A DNA stretch of 64,000 bases from Trichormus_B sp936914905 (GTDB lineage: Bacteria; Cyanobacteriota; Cyanobacteriia; Cyanobacteriales; Nostocaceae): assembly GCF_039871975.1 (NCBI RefSeq), contig NZ_JBDPLL010000001.1; one strand, written 5' to 3'. The notes under the pieces are model-generated. The model was not told the origin of the DNA. It saw only the letters and a program-made list of their open reading frames with translations, and did not search any database. The translations under genes and the position numbers were made by a program. Below, one piece after another: positions 1 through 9,700 of the stretch (within the stretch, counting starts at the first letter, position 1; each line of letters begins with the position of its first letter).

Positions 1-1
1 T

Positions 2-109
2 GCTCTGGTAAAGGTAGCCAATGACCAACTATTCTTCCCGGCTGAAACAATCTTGCCTGTAGAGATAATCTCATCAACCGGTCAGCCCTCCAATAAGGAA
101 TATATTTAA
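2..109 (+). CDS. C-terminal end of an unidentified protein (partial at left edge)
   Basis: A reading frame open from the window edge gives 35 residues ending NKEYI and stops with TAA at 107-109. The composition looks protein-like, but the opposite strand is also open here, so the coding strand is not certain. No family is recognised. If real, it converges with the minus-strand relic that ends at 136. Confidence 0.25.
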   Translation, partial: ALVKVANDQLFFPAETILPVEIISSTGQPSNKEYI

Positions 110-135
110 ATAGACTAAATAGAGTACAGTTCAGT

Positions 136-515
136 TTAATCCCCTTGAGTACTTCTTGAACAAGATAATTTTTCCAAACTTTCTTCTCGAAGTTCTCTTT
201 ATGAGGTCCTTTTCATCTCTACGCCCCTAAGAATTGCTAATAAGTCTAGTTTATTATCAAAAGGAACAATAGGAATTCCTCTCATTGAATATTTATTTTG
301 TTCGTCGGAGTAAGCTTTTGAAACATCACGCCTTCTGACTTCGATGTTTTGAATATTAGGGAATAAACCCCAAGCGTTATAAATGGGTGCTTTGTTAAAA
401 GTAAGTTGAACTTTATTGAATCTGAAGAAATAGCTCTCAGGAAAGTTATTAAAATAATCTTCTGTAATTTCAATAATATTTGTATGCAGGTATTCATCAT
501 AATGAATGGAGAGAA
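136..515 (-). pseudogene. Relic of an unrecognised protein
   Basis: Read on the minus strand from about 515, one frame gives a convincing protein stretch (for example SYFFRFNKVQ, APIYNAWGLFPN and YSMRGIPIVPFDNKL). It contains a TAA at 199-201, continues 20 more codons in frame, and reaches a second TAA at 136-138. An in-frame TAG just upstream of 515 means no start is available. This is the C-terminal part of a gene whose N-terminus is lost. I do not recognise the family. Confidence 0.45.
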
Positions 516-1157
516 CCTATTTTACTGATGTTTTAAGGAAAGTAGTACTCTTTAAATAGGTGGATCAAATAAAATAAACTCAGTGGTACCTTGGACTTTT
601 CAGAGTTATTGTAGCCGTGAATCTTGAAAAACTTTCCTCATGGAAATAATAATAGAAAGCCGGGAATTTGTTATATAGTGGCGATTCTCATGTTAAGATA
701 AAATTACAAATGAATAATGGTAAAAATTCACTTAATTTTTATAGCTATCTATCTGAGTAGTAATAGTCCGAAAAAATTGGACATATAAATGCTCTGTACG
801 AGATATTTATATGTCCAATTTTTTGGATCATAATGAATTTAGTTATATTTAGCACTTATGCATTGATCACGGAAAAATGAACCAGATTTAGGAAAGCCGT
901 TAGCTACTTGCAGCGTCCTCTACCCATAAGGATAGAAAATAAAGTAAGGATAGAAAATAAAGAAACATAGTTTCACAGCTTTTTCTGTAAGTGTTGTATG
1001 GAGTTTTATTTACTAATATAAACCGTATCTCTACGACAGAGTGAGAGACTAACCTAAATTCTAACTAATCCAACTATAATCCTAATACTGTACTGCTTAT
1101 AGTGAGTGTACAAAATATACTCAATAACCAATTATGAGTCTGGGGTGTGGCTTTTGT
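516..1157. other. Stretch without a recognisable gene
   Basis: About 640 bases of AT-rich sequence with no supportable reading frame on either strand. The only structure seen is the perfect hairpin at 771-824. A short direct duplication (aaggatagaaaataaag) lies near 928-962. The region is probably a decayed intergenic or former coding sequence. Confidence 0.5.
771..824. repeat. Perfect 20-bp inverted repeat (hairpin)
   Basis: The arms at 771-790 and 805-824 are exact reverse complements (AAAAAATTGGACATATAAAT and its complement) around a 14-nt loop. The outer flanks GTCC and GGAT are also partly symmetrical. It follows no gene directly, so it may be a stranded terminator or the core of a small non-autonomous element. 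Confidence 0.7.
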
Positions 1158-1466
1158 TTAAGGTGTACTTGTGGACTCTGCTGACGGCGTAGTTGAAGGT
1201 GTAGCTGTTAGCTTGATGGTTAATTTAGCTTTGGGTTTAATAGTTGGCTTGACAGTTGGTGTAGCTGTCAGCTTGATTGTTTGTCCGATAACTTTGTTGG
1301 CCTTTTCATCTCACTTCTGACGAAGTACCAAATCAGCAATACCAGTTTCCGTTAATTGATTTTTTTTATGATAATCTTTTACCAATTCTTCCATCCGAGG
1401 GCTATAGAATTGATCACGGGGTAAGGGAGGATTAGGTTTCAGTATGGATATTTTGTTTTTTTGCAT
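1158..1466 (-). pseudogene. Small gene with one in-frame TGA, Lys/Thr/Pro-rich tail
   Basis: An ATG at 1466 opens a 102-codon frame that ends in TAA at 1158-1160 and is broken only by one TGA after the sequence LVLRQK. The first half is charged (motif YSPRMEELVKDYHKK). The tail repeats a Lys-Leu-Thr-Ala-Thr-Pro motif and Thr/Pro runs, like a low-complexity linker or anchor. The frame is continuous across the stop, so a single nonsense mutation is likely. No family is recognised. Confidence 0.45.
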
Positions 1467-1650
1467 CTATAGTCTTATTTTTTATTACCAGGAGTGATTA
1501 TCTATCGATGCTTGGTCTTAAAGACAGGAAATATCGTATTTCTGTATAAGAAGTAATTAGTAATGAGTAGCCTAAGATCTCGTAAGGACCATAAGCTATA
1601 CTTTGAAAAGTTAATGGCCATTACTGCCACTGTTAACTTAGGATGGTGGA

Positions 1651-2344
1651 TTAAATAACCTGTAACTCTGGTTTAGGGGTGTAATTCCATTGGGGCAATA
1701 ATTCATCAAAAACAATCTTCACATTTGATTTGAAGTCAACAGCCACATTTCTTCGGCCAGTTTTATAGGTGTTATAGAGAATGGTAGTCAAGAGTTTGAG
1801 TCCAGTTCAGGTGGTTGCCGTTGCCATGAGATCTTTTACAGTCTGGACATTCTCAAAAATCAGCCCCTGACACAGGGAAGAAATACGAGGATTGTACTTG
1901 GAGGTGTAGGGGGAATAATGAGGGATNNNNNNNNNNNNNNNNNNNNNNNNNNNNNNNNNNNNNNNNNNNNNNNNNNNNNNNNNNNNNNNNNNNNNNNNNN
2001 NNNNNNNNNNNNNNNNNNNNNNNNNNGAACCCGCTGTGTGGCGCTCCAACACTCCCAAAAACCCCTCGTCTCAGGAGGCAATCCTCTCAAATGCTGATTT
2101 CCCTCCACCTCGGGGTTGACGAATCCCCTCCTCCTCAACCACCTTTTCTTCCTCAAGTTTCCCCAAGCCTAACTTTCAGGTAGGTTTCGTGATGGCATAA
2201 CAGCAAGCTGTGGATCTATGCCTGCCCACCCTACCGTACTTTTTACGCTTTAGTCACTGCCCATATACGGCCATACTTCTCTGATAACGACTGATAGTAT
2301 CGTTGTATTTTAACTTCAATTTCACCAGGGTCAGGGCCCATCAT
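1651..2344 (-). mobile_element. ISAzo13-type transposase remnant (interrupted by assembly gap)
   Basis: On the minus strand, the C-terminal part carries CQGLIFENVQTVKDLM, then an in-frame TGA, then TGLKLLTTILYNTYKTGR and FDELLPQWNY. This resembles the end of ISAzo13-family transposases, which the Rhodopirellula-type DDE domain defines. On the far side of the N run, LGLGKLEEEKVVEEEGIRQP followed by RGGGK matches the family's region before the catalytic core. Still further upstream, LSEKYGRIWAVTKA matches the N-terminal helix. Stops and frame changes make it dead, and the DDE core falls in the gap. The candidate start is ATG at 2344 or 2341. The family name is from memory of its motifs, not a search. 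Confidence 0.75.
1927..2026. other. Assembly gap of exactly 100 N
   Basis: A run of 100 undetermined bases lies inside the ISAzo13-type transposase. A round 100 is the conventional placeholder for a gap of unknown length, so the true distance between the flanks may be larger. Repeated IS copies are a usual cause of such breaks. Confidence 0.95.
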
Positions 2345-2529
2345 CTACCAGTTCTCCATCTACCCTTCTAGTGTATAGATACATCTTATTGGCACTCTTA
2401 CACCTTATTTAATCCACTTTCCTAAAGGTTTAGTTTTGTTCCATTTAAGTTACTTGCCGTCGCGGGATTTATACTTCCGAAAAGTTCCCCAAACCAGTAA
2501 CATTAAGCTAATGAACCCCATCGAGATAC

Positions 2530-3770
2530 GAATAGTTCTCTACAAGGAGTAGCTGCATTAGAAGAACAGGTCAATTAAACGGGGTTAAAATCTCCTCAAG
2601 TAAAAATCAAGTTAGAAGAAGTCGGTCGTTTCAGCACTGAAATTATTGAAACTAAAGTCTTTGCTGGTGTGGGTAAGAGTCGGTCTCTGGAAAAAAAATC
2701 AAAAATCGGATGGGGGAATACATTGGCCAAAAATCTGCAAAAAATGCTTTTCTTACTTTTTGGAGTCGAGAATATTTATCTAAACGTCGCTGGATTCAAG
2801 AAATTAATTTTTGTAACTAGAAAATTCGTCCTGCTATGGCAACGAACTATTTTCGAAGAATAAGGTAAAATGGGGAATTATTGGATAATCTCCGGCTAAT
2901 TGATCTATCATTTGTATGTAGCCATATTTGGCTTGGAATTACTGGGACGCACTTTCTATATAAAACGGCAAAATCTCCGTTTAAGTTGGTTAGAGGAAAT
3001 TTTGTGGTCTTGGTATGACCTATTTTTACTAATTCCTTTTTGGCGTTACCTCAGAATTTTACCAGTCATAGTCCGGTTAGATCAAGCACAGTTGATTAGT
3101 TTACATTTAATCAGAAGGTAACTACATTAAGAAATAGTAGCCAGTTTTGCCGAAGAAATTACAGAAATGGTTGTGGTGCGGGTAATTAACTAGATGCAAG
3201 GTTCTATCCAACTAGGTGATATAACGCGGTGGCTATTGCAACGAGAAAAAGAGTGTACTTATATAGATATTAATAATAGATTGATGAAGTTGAAGTGATC
3301 GCAGGACTATTGGTACAAACCATTGTTAATAAAGTCATGCCTAAAATCCAGCCAGAAATCAACACCATTTTACGCCACAATATTGACACCACTTTTCAGC
3401 AAATTCCTGTTTATCGTAACCTGCTAATCTTGCCAGGAGTAGGACAAGCATAAACCCAACTCAGTGAGTAACTGTTAAATCAAATTACCACTAATCTATA
3501 TTCTGCATTCGTTAGCGCCATTCAATATCCCGTCGCCGTTAAACTTACCAATCAGCTAATTGAAAAATTAACTACTGTTTTATGTTTAGAAACTCAGGAA
3601 AGGCACGTAATTACAGAAATTCAAAATTTACTCAACGACTTTTTAGAGTAAGTTAAAATTAACTACATTCAACGTCTGTCTCAAGAGGACATTGAGTAAA
3701 TTTCTGAAAGAACTACACAAATGCAATCACAAGCATCTGTTCCAACAATAGCCAATAGAATCACCTTCCG
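2530..3770 (+). pseudogene. Relic of a large conserved cyanobacterial-type hypothetical protein
   Basis: Pieces in several plus-strand frames join into one protein. An N-terminal segment contains KIKLEEVGRFSTEIIETKVF. A middle hydrophobic/aromatic segment contains LEEILWSWYDLFLLIPFWRY followed by LRILPVIVRLDQAQLI. A C-terminal helical segment contains LLVQTIVNKVMPKIQPE, VYRNLLILPGVGQA and LETQERHVITEIQNLL. At least four TAA codons sit where CAA or GAA would be expected, and there are two or more frameshifts. The product was probably a long helical, membrane-associated protein. I do not recognise a named domain. Confidence 0.6.
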
Positions 3771-3834
3771 AGAAATCTGGGACAGATATAGGGGACTGGG
3801 GAAGATGAAGGAGATGATAGAAATGGAGGAAATG

Positions 3835-3882
3835 GGGAAGTAATTTTCCTCATGCTCAATGACTAATGACTAATGACTAACG
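3835..3882. repeat. Heptameric short tandem repeats (TGACTAA type)
   Basis: The sequence atgactaatgactaatgactaa repeats the 7-mer TGACTAA (about 3860-3880), beside purine-rich GGAAATGGGGAAG-type repeats. Such heptamers are common in Nostoc/Anabaena intergenic DNA and mark the boundary between the relic and the rimP operon. Confidence 0.7.
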
Positions 3883-3964
3883 AAAAAAATACGCTACACT
3901 CATGTTAGAGGCGAACCAACGACGGTTCGTCACAAGACTTCTTGGAAGATATCCCTATCGCAGG

Positions 3965-3989
3965 AAGTGGGTAGATACCCACTTTTTTT
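3965..3989 (+). promoter_or_regulatory. Terminator-like hairpin in the rimP leader
   Basis: AAGTGGG(TA) at 3965-3973 pairs with (TA)CCCACTT at 3976-3984, followed directly by seven T (3983-3989). It is the shape of a Rho-independent terminator placed 14 nt before the rimP ATG and downstream of the likely promoter region. It could attenuate the rimP-nusA-infB operon; in other bacteria NusA is known to autoregulate its operon. The regulatory role is an inference. Confidence 0.5.
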
Positions 3990-4002
3990 ATTGAATTCTC
4001 CC

Positions 4003-4464
4003 ATGACTCATCCTTTAGTTCGACAAATTATTGACCTAGCGACACCAGTAGCAGAACAACTGGGATTAGAAGTTGTTGGTATAGTGTTGCACACCAACCA
4101 ACGTCCGCTAGTTTTGCGGGTAGACATCCGTAATACCCAACAGGATACGAGTCTGGATGATTGCGAACGGATGAGCCGTGCATTAGAAGCCTCCTTAGAT
4201 GCGGCAGAGATAATTCCAGATGCTTATGTATTGGAAGTGTCCAGTCCTGGGATTTCGCGACAACTGATAACAGACAGGGAGTTTATTTCCTTTAAAGGAT
4301 TTCCTGTCGTTATCTCCACTTCTCAACCCTACCACGGACAGCAAGAGTGGAGAGGTCAGTTGATTCGTCGGGATGAAACAACAATTTACTTAAACCAAAA
4401 AGGTCGTGTAGTTGCAATTCCCAGACCCCTAGTTACTAGGGTGCAGCTGGATGAGTGCCGCTAA
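4003..4464 (+). CDS. rimP: Ribosome maturation factor RimP
   Basis: The product is a 153-residue cytosolic protein required for late 30S subunit maturation. Start chosen at ATG 4003 (MTHPLVRQIIDL), which matches the usual N-terminus; a GTG 36 bases upstream would lie inside the leader hairpin. The family signature is visible as DDCERMSRALEASLDAAEII followed by YVLEVSSPGISRQL, which is the strongly conserved centre, then the small C-terminal SH3-like domain ending TRVQLDE. Length is normal. It is first in the rimP-nusA-rnpM-infB operon, an arrangement conserved across bacteria, and sits behind a terminator-like hairpin. No damage is seen. Confidence 0.95.
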   Translation: MTHPLVRQIIDLATPVAEQLGLEVVGIVLHTNQRPLVLRVDIRNTQQDTSLDDCERMSRALEASLDAAEIIPDAYVLEVSSPGISRQLITDREFISFKGFPVVISTSQPYHGQQEWRGQLIRRDETTIYLNQKGRVVAIPRPLVTRVQLDECR

Positions 4465-4585
4465 CTAATTTTAGACCAGAGATTTTAGATTTTAGATTAG
4501 GGGTTTTAGATAAGAATCTGGAATTCTCAATTTAAAATCTGAAGTTGTAGCGGTTGCTGACATAAAAGTTAAGGAGAATATGCTT

Positions 4586-5857
4586 ATGTCAATGGTTACT
4601 TTACCTGGATTAAAAGAATTAATTGAAAGTATTAGCCGCGAGCGAAATTTACCTCGTTTAGCAGTGCAATTATCTATTAGAGAAGCATTACTTAAAGGTT
4701 ACGAACGTTATCGCCGCGCCCAAAATTTAGAACGCAAACAATTTGATGAAGATTATTTTAATAATTTCGAAGTAGAACTCGATATTGACGGAGAAGGCTT
4801 TCGAGTTCTTTCTACCAAAACAATTGTCGAACAAGTCAATAACTCCGACCATCAAATCTCTCTAGAAGAAGTACAACAAGTAGCACCAGAAGCCCAATCA
4901 GGCGATTCAGTCGTGCTAGATGTCACGCCAGATCAAGGTGAATTTGGGCGGATGGCAGCAATGCAAACTAAACAGGTATTAGCGCAAAAATTGCGGGATC
5001 AACAGCGCCAAATGGTGCAAGAAGAATTCCAAGATTTAGAAAGCACTGTTTTACAAGCCAGAGTTTTACGATTTGAAAGGCAGTCTGTAATATTGGCAGT
5101 GAGCAGTGGTTTTGGCCAACCAGAAGTAGAAGCTGAATTACCCAAACGAGAACAGTTACCTAACGACAATTATCGAGCCAACGCCACGTTTAAGGTATAC
5201 CTAAAAAAAGTATCCCAAGGTCAGCAGCGTGGACCGCAATTATTAGTTTCTCGTGCTGATGCTGGATTGGTAGTTTATTTATTCGCCAACGAAGTTCCAG
5301 AAATAGAAGATGAAGTCGTGCGAATAGTCGCAGTAGCACGAGAAGCTAATCCCCCTTCCCGTTACGTAGGTCCAAGGACTAAAATAGCAGTAGATACCCT
5401 CGATCGTGATGTAGACCCAGTTGGGGCTTGTATTGGCGCTAGAGGATCTCGAATTCAAGTAGTAGTTAATGAATTACGGGGTGAAAAAATAGATGTGATT
5501 CGCTGGTCTCCAGATCCAGCAACTTATATTGCTAATGCTCTAAGTCCAGCACGAGTGGATGAAGTGCGGCTAATGGACCCAGAAAGTCGGCAAACCCACG
5601 TACTAGTAGCTGAAGATCAACTTAGTTTAGCTATTGGGAAAGAAGGGCAGAATGTTCGATTAGCGGCTAGATTGACAGGTTGGAAAATAGACATTAAAGA
5701 TAAAGCTAAATATGATCATGCCGCAGAAGATACTAAATTTATGGCTGTCAGGGCAAAATATCAGCCGGAAGATGATGAAAATGAGATGGAGGAACTAGAG
5801 TATGAAAATCAAGAAGAATTAGAATTAGAGCATGATAGATTTGGCACTGGTGACTAA
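4586..5857 (+). CDS. nusA: Transcription termination/antitermination factor NusA
   Basis: A 423-residue RNA polymerase-binding protein that modulates pausing, termination and antitermination. The start ATG 4586 (MSMVTLPGLKEL) has an AAGGAG site 9 nt upstream; the ATG at 4580 is only 3 nt from it. Order of domains: N-terminal polymerase-binding domain (about 1-130), S1 domain (about 135-200), KH1 with the GxxG loop GARG near residue 284, and KH2 with GKEGQN near 350. It ends in a very acidic tail of about 30 residues (EDDENEMEELEYENQEELE). The acidic C-terminal repeats of enterobacterial NusA are absent, as usual in cyanobacteria. It follows rimP by 121 nt of AT-rich TTTAGAT repeats. Confidence 0.96.
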   Translation: MSMVTLPGLKELIESISRERNLPRLAVQLSIREALLKGYERYRRAQNLERKQFDEDYFNNFEVELDIDGEGFRVLSTKTIVEQVNNSDHQISLEEVQQVAPEAQSGDSVVLDVTPDQGEFGRMAAMQTKQVLAQKLRDQQRQMVQEEFQDLESTVLQARVLRFERQSVILAVSSGFGQPEVEAELPKREQLPNDNYRANATFKVYLKKVSQGQQRGPQLLVSRADAGLVVYLFANEVPEIEDEVVRIVAVAREANPPSRYVGPRTKIAVDTLDRDVDPVGACIGARGSRIQVVVNELRGEKIDVIRWSPDPATYIANALSPARVDEVRLMDPESRQTHVLVAEDQLSLAIGKEGQNVRLAARLTGWKIDIKDKAKYDHAAEDTKFMAVRAKYQPEDDENEMEELEYENQEELELEHDRFGTGD

Positions 5858-6015
5858 GACTAATCCTAAACAGCTTTTGCTAGGCGTTATCTGTTCACTT
5901 TCCAGCCTTAAATGTAAATTAAAAAACATTTAGCAGGTGTCAAAATAAAGGAAAACTAACAAAAACTAAATTTTTAGTAGACTACGAATTGCTGACCTGA
6001 CTGAGTGAAAACCCG

Positions 6016-6288
6016 ATGACACTGAATTATCGGCGTTGCATTAGTTGTCGCCGAGTAGGACTAAGAGAAGAGTTTTGGAGGATAGTCCGCGTCTTTCCAT
6101 CTGGAAAGGTACAATTAGATGAGGGCATGGGGCGTTCAGCCTATATTTGTCCACAAACTAGCTGCTTACAAGCAGCACAGAAAAAAAATAGATTAGGGCG
6201 AGCACTACATGGAGCAGTGCCTGAAACAGTGTACCAAACATTGTGGCAGCGCCTAACCGTAAGCAATACCCAAAGAAATCAGATTTAA
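6016..6288 (+). CDS. rnpM: YlxR/RnpM-family RNA-binding protein
   Basis: A 90-residue DUF448 protein. The family signature YRRCISCR at the N-terminus is followed by FWRIVRVFPSGKVQLDEG and GRSAYICPQTSCLQAAQKKN. Its two C-x2-C-like cysteine pairs and the basic helix fit the known fold. It lies between nusA and infB, the family's conserved position. In Bacillus the homologue (RnpM) binds and modulates RNase P. Whether that holds in cyanobacteria is not established. Coding sequence is intact; a 158-nt spacer follows nusA. Confidence 0.9.
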   Translation: MTLNYRRCISCRRVGLREEFWRIVRVFPSGKVQLDEGMGRSAYICPQTSCLQAAQKKNRLGRALHGAVPETVYQTLWQRLTVSNTQRNQI

Positions 6289-6776
6289 TTGGAAAAACTC
6301 CAAAACGGTAATTTCTAAAAAAATTGTGATGAAAGCCTCATAAGTGGCGCTCTCATCACAACCTCTGGTATCGTTGGGGTTAGTGCCAAAATACTAAATG
6401 GGTGTAGAAGTAAAGCGACTCTCCAAAATAGAGAGGGACTCTAAAGCAATACTCCCAACAAGTTTTACTCGATTGTCTTGTGGAAGACTCAGAATCAGCA
6501 AAACAAAAAACTCAAGTATGGCAACCTGGTAGCGCTCAAGCGCAGTTCGGCGTCAAGGCTAACCACAAAAATTTTTGATTTAAAAAATTTTTGTGGCAGC
6601 CAGTTAACCATCATTTCCGATGGAGATGCCAGCATTAAACCGAAACATCTCTCTTTCCTAATTGGAGGCACCGGCAACATCACCAAGGGTAACCTAAAAA
6701 ACAGTGATCAAAGGATGGAGATGTCGCAAACCAGGCAACCATCCGCTAAAACTGTAAATTGAAGGGGAAAGAGTGG
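6289..6776 (+). promoter_or_regulatory. Long infB leader region
   Basis: Nearly 490 bases separate ylxR from infB. Despite a spurious 94-codon frame, the sequence behaves as a leader: it has several short inverted elements (agcgctcaagcgc near 6531-6543, gactctccaaaatagagaggg near 6418), the strong hairpin at 6563-6596 and purine-rich stretches. An AAGGGGA site just before ATG 6777 serves infB. Its length and structure suggest either an internal promoter with a long 5' UTR or a regulatory leader. Confidence 0.5.
6563..6596 (+). promoter_or_regulatory. Perfect 14-bp hairpin in the infB leader
   Basis: CCACAAAAATTTTT (6563-6576) and AAAAATTTTTGTGG (6583-6596) are exact reverse complements around the 6-nt loop GATTTA. 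The stem is AT-rich but long and has no T tail, so an mRNA-stability or processing role is as likely as termination. Confidence 0.6.
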
Positions 6777-9700
6777 ATGAACAACGGAAAAGTTAGAATC
6801 TACGAATTATCAAAGGAATTGAATTTGGATAACAAAGAGCTATTAGCAATTTGCGACCAGCTCAACATCGCGGTCAAAAGCCATAGCAGCACGATATCAG
6901 AATCTGATGCTGAACAAATTCGTACAGCTGCGGAAAAACTCTCAGCTACCAGTGTCACGCCCAAAAAGGAATTAGGTACAAATAACCATAAACCAAATTC
7001 ACTTAAAACTGGCGGACGGAACCGACCTGCTGCAACCCATAAACAACAAATTTTGGAAATTCGCAAACCCAAAATATTGAGAAACACTACCTCACGCCCG
7101 GATAGCGATTCAATTACTACCAATAACCAAGTTGCTTCGTCCGATAGCTTACAAGACGAACCCTTAGTTAATTTTCCCTCTCCTCCAAGGCCTTTCGCTA
7201 CACCAGTCTCACCCATGAAGCCGACGGCACCAACTCGACCTGTACCCCGGAATCAATCGGAGACCCCGCAGAAACCCAAGATTGCGGAAACGGATAAGAC
7301 CACAAATCCAAATCTTCCAGCATCTGAAAAAATAGCAGCGGAAAAACCAGACAAAACAGTTTCTCCCAGGCCAAAACCGGAAAAAACTCCAAAACCACAA
7401 CTGGTAGATCCACCCTCAAGACCAGCAGAGGAAATAGAGCCTGTAAGTGAACAGCTATCTCAGGCAGTAAAACCCATCCTCAAACGGGAACGTCTAAAGC
7501 GTGGAGATGAAGAACGTGAACAAGGTAAGGCAAAAGTAGGCAAACCAAGTACAGAGCAAAGAGCGCGTTCAACGCCATCATCTCCCTCCAGACCAGAACC
7601 GAGAGGAAACAGACCATCTGGTCTAGGAACATCTTCTATAGATGTACAACGCCCCAGACCATCTCGCCATAGTGAACTTCAGGCTGCTCCAGTTGCTACC
7701 CCACCAAGACAGATGGCAGGAGTAGGGGCAAAAAAAGAGGGATTAGATGATACGCCAATCACACCTGATCTCCTTGATTTAAAACGCCCATTGCCACCTC
7801 GAATAGCCAAAGGTGGTAAAAAATGGCAAGAAGAGGAAATAATTGACGAGATTAAAGAAAAGGTAAAGGTTGGACCAAAAGGTAAACGAGCCAAACCCAT
7901 CCTAGACGATGATTTTGAAGAAGACGACTTGCTTGATGAAGATGGGTTGGAAATTCCTGCGACCGTCCAAGTAAGCCTTTCCATTGCTCGTCCTCCTAAA
8001 CCCAAGGGGACTAGACCTCCACAGCAACCAACCCTAGCTGCGTCCGCACCAACTACTAAAAATAAAAAATCCGGTTCATACCGTGACCAAAACCGTCGTC
8101 AACAAGAAGTAGAAGTCAAGCGTGAGCGTCCAGAAAAGCTGATCGTCACAGGACCCTTGACAGTACAGGAGTTGGCTGAAGCCTTAGTCATGGCCGATAC
8201 AGAGATTGTCAAAATCCTGTTTATGAAAGGCATGGCCGTAAGTATTACCCAGAACTTGGATATTCCGACCATTACCTTAGTAGCTAAAGAATTAGAAGTA
8301 GAAGTTGAAACGGCAGAACCAGAGGCAGAAGCCCGCAAAGTCACAGAAATGATTGACATCGCGGATCTCGAACACCTGATTCGTCGTCCACCAGTTGTGA
8401 CAATTATGGGTCACGTAGACCACGGTAAAACCACTCTGCTCGACTCAATTCGCAAAACTAAAGTAGCAGCTGCTGAAGCTGGTGGTATTACCCAACACAT
8501 TGGTGCATACCATGTGGATCTAGAACATGAGGGCAAACAACAACAGATTGTTTTCCTAGATACCCCCGGTCACGAAGCCTTCACAGCGATGCGAGCTAGA
8601 GGTGCAAGGGTGACAGACATTGCTATTTTGGTAGTTGCCGCAGATGACGGAGTGCGTCCGCAAACAGTGGAAGCTATCAGCCATGCTCAAGCCGCAGGTG
8701 TGCCAATTGTTGTCGCTATTAACAAGATTGACAAAGAAGGAGCACAACCAGAGCGCGTTAAACAAGAACTAACCAATTATGGTTTAACCGCAGAAGATTG
8801 GGGTGGTGAAACCATCATGGTTCCTGTGAGTGCCATCAAGGGAGAAAACCTAGATACACTCCTAGAAATGGTTCTTCTTGTAGCAGAAGTAGGAGAACTA
8901 TCCGCCAATCCAAATCGTGTCGCCAAGGGAACAGTTATTGAAGCCCATTTGGATAAAGCTAAGGGTGCAGTTGCTACCCTGCTGATTCAAAATGGGACTC
9001 TCCATGTTGGAGATATGTTAGTAGCTGGCTCGGCATTTGGTAAGGTCCGAGCAATGGTAGATGATAGAGGTAAGCGTGTAGAAGCTGCAAGCCCATCCTT
9101 TGCTGTTGAGGTATTGGGTTTAAGTGATGTACCCGCAGCCGGTGATGATTTCGAGGTGTTCGCGAACGAAAAAGAAGCTCGCTCCCTCGCAAGTGATCGC
9201 GCCGACAAGCAACGCCAATCCCGCCTTTTACAAGGAAGAGTGACACTGACAACCCTATCAGCTCAAGCACAAGAAGGCGAGTTGAAAGAACTCAACTTGA
9301 TCTTGAAAGGAGATGTCCAAGGTTCTGTAGAAGCCATTATCGGCTCTCTCAAGCAAATCCCTCAAAATGAAGTACAAATTCGGATGTTGTTGGCTACTGC
9401 TGGAGAAATTACAGAAACAGATATAGACTTAGCTGCCGCTAGTAACGCCGTTATTATTGGCTTCAACACCACCTACGCTAGTGGTGCCAGACAAGCTGCC
9501 GATGAAGCAGGTGTAGACGTGCGTGAATACAACATCATCTACAAACTCCTAGAAGATATCCAAGGAGCTTTGGAAGGTCTATTAGAACCAGAGTTGGTTG
9601 AAGAACCTCTGGGACAAACAGAAGTACGTGCTGTCTTCCCTGTTGGTCGTGGTGCAGTAGCTGGTTGTTATGTACAATCAGGCAAACTGCTTCGCAACTG

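Noticed and set aside
6478..6762. 94-codon plus-strand frame between ylxR and infB
   Set aside because: It overlaps hairpins in the infB leader, has a low-complexity Lys/Asn/Gln composition, lacks a ribosome site and resembles no protein.
6800..9270. Several minus-strand open frames of 60-138 codons opposite infB
   Set aside because: They are shadows of the infB coding strand; their composition mirrors the Pro/Lys-rich linker and GTPase codons and no family features are present.
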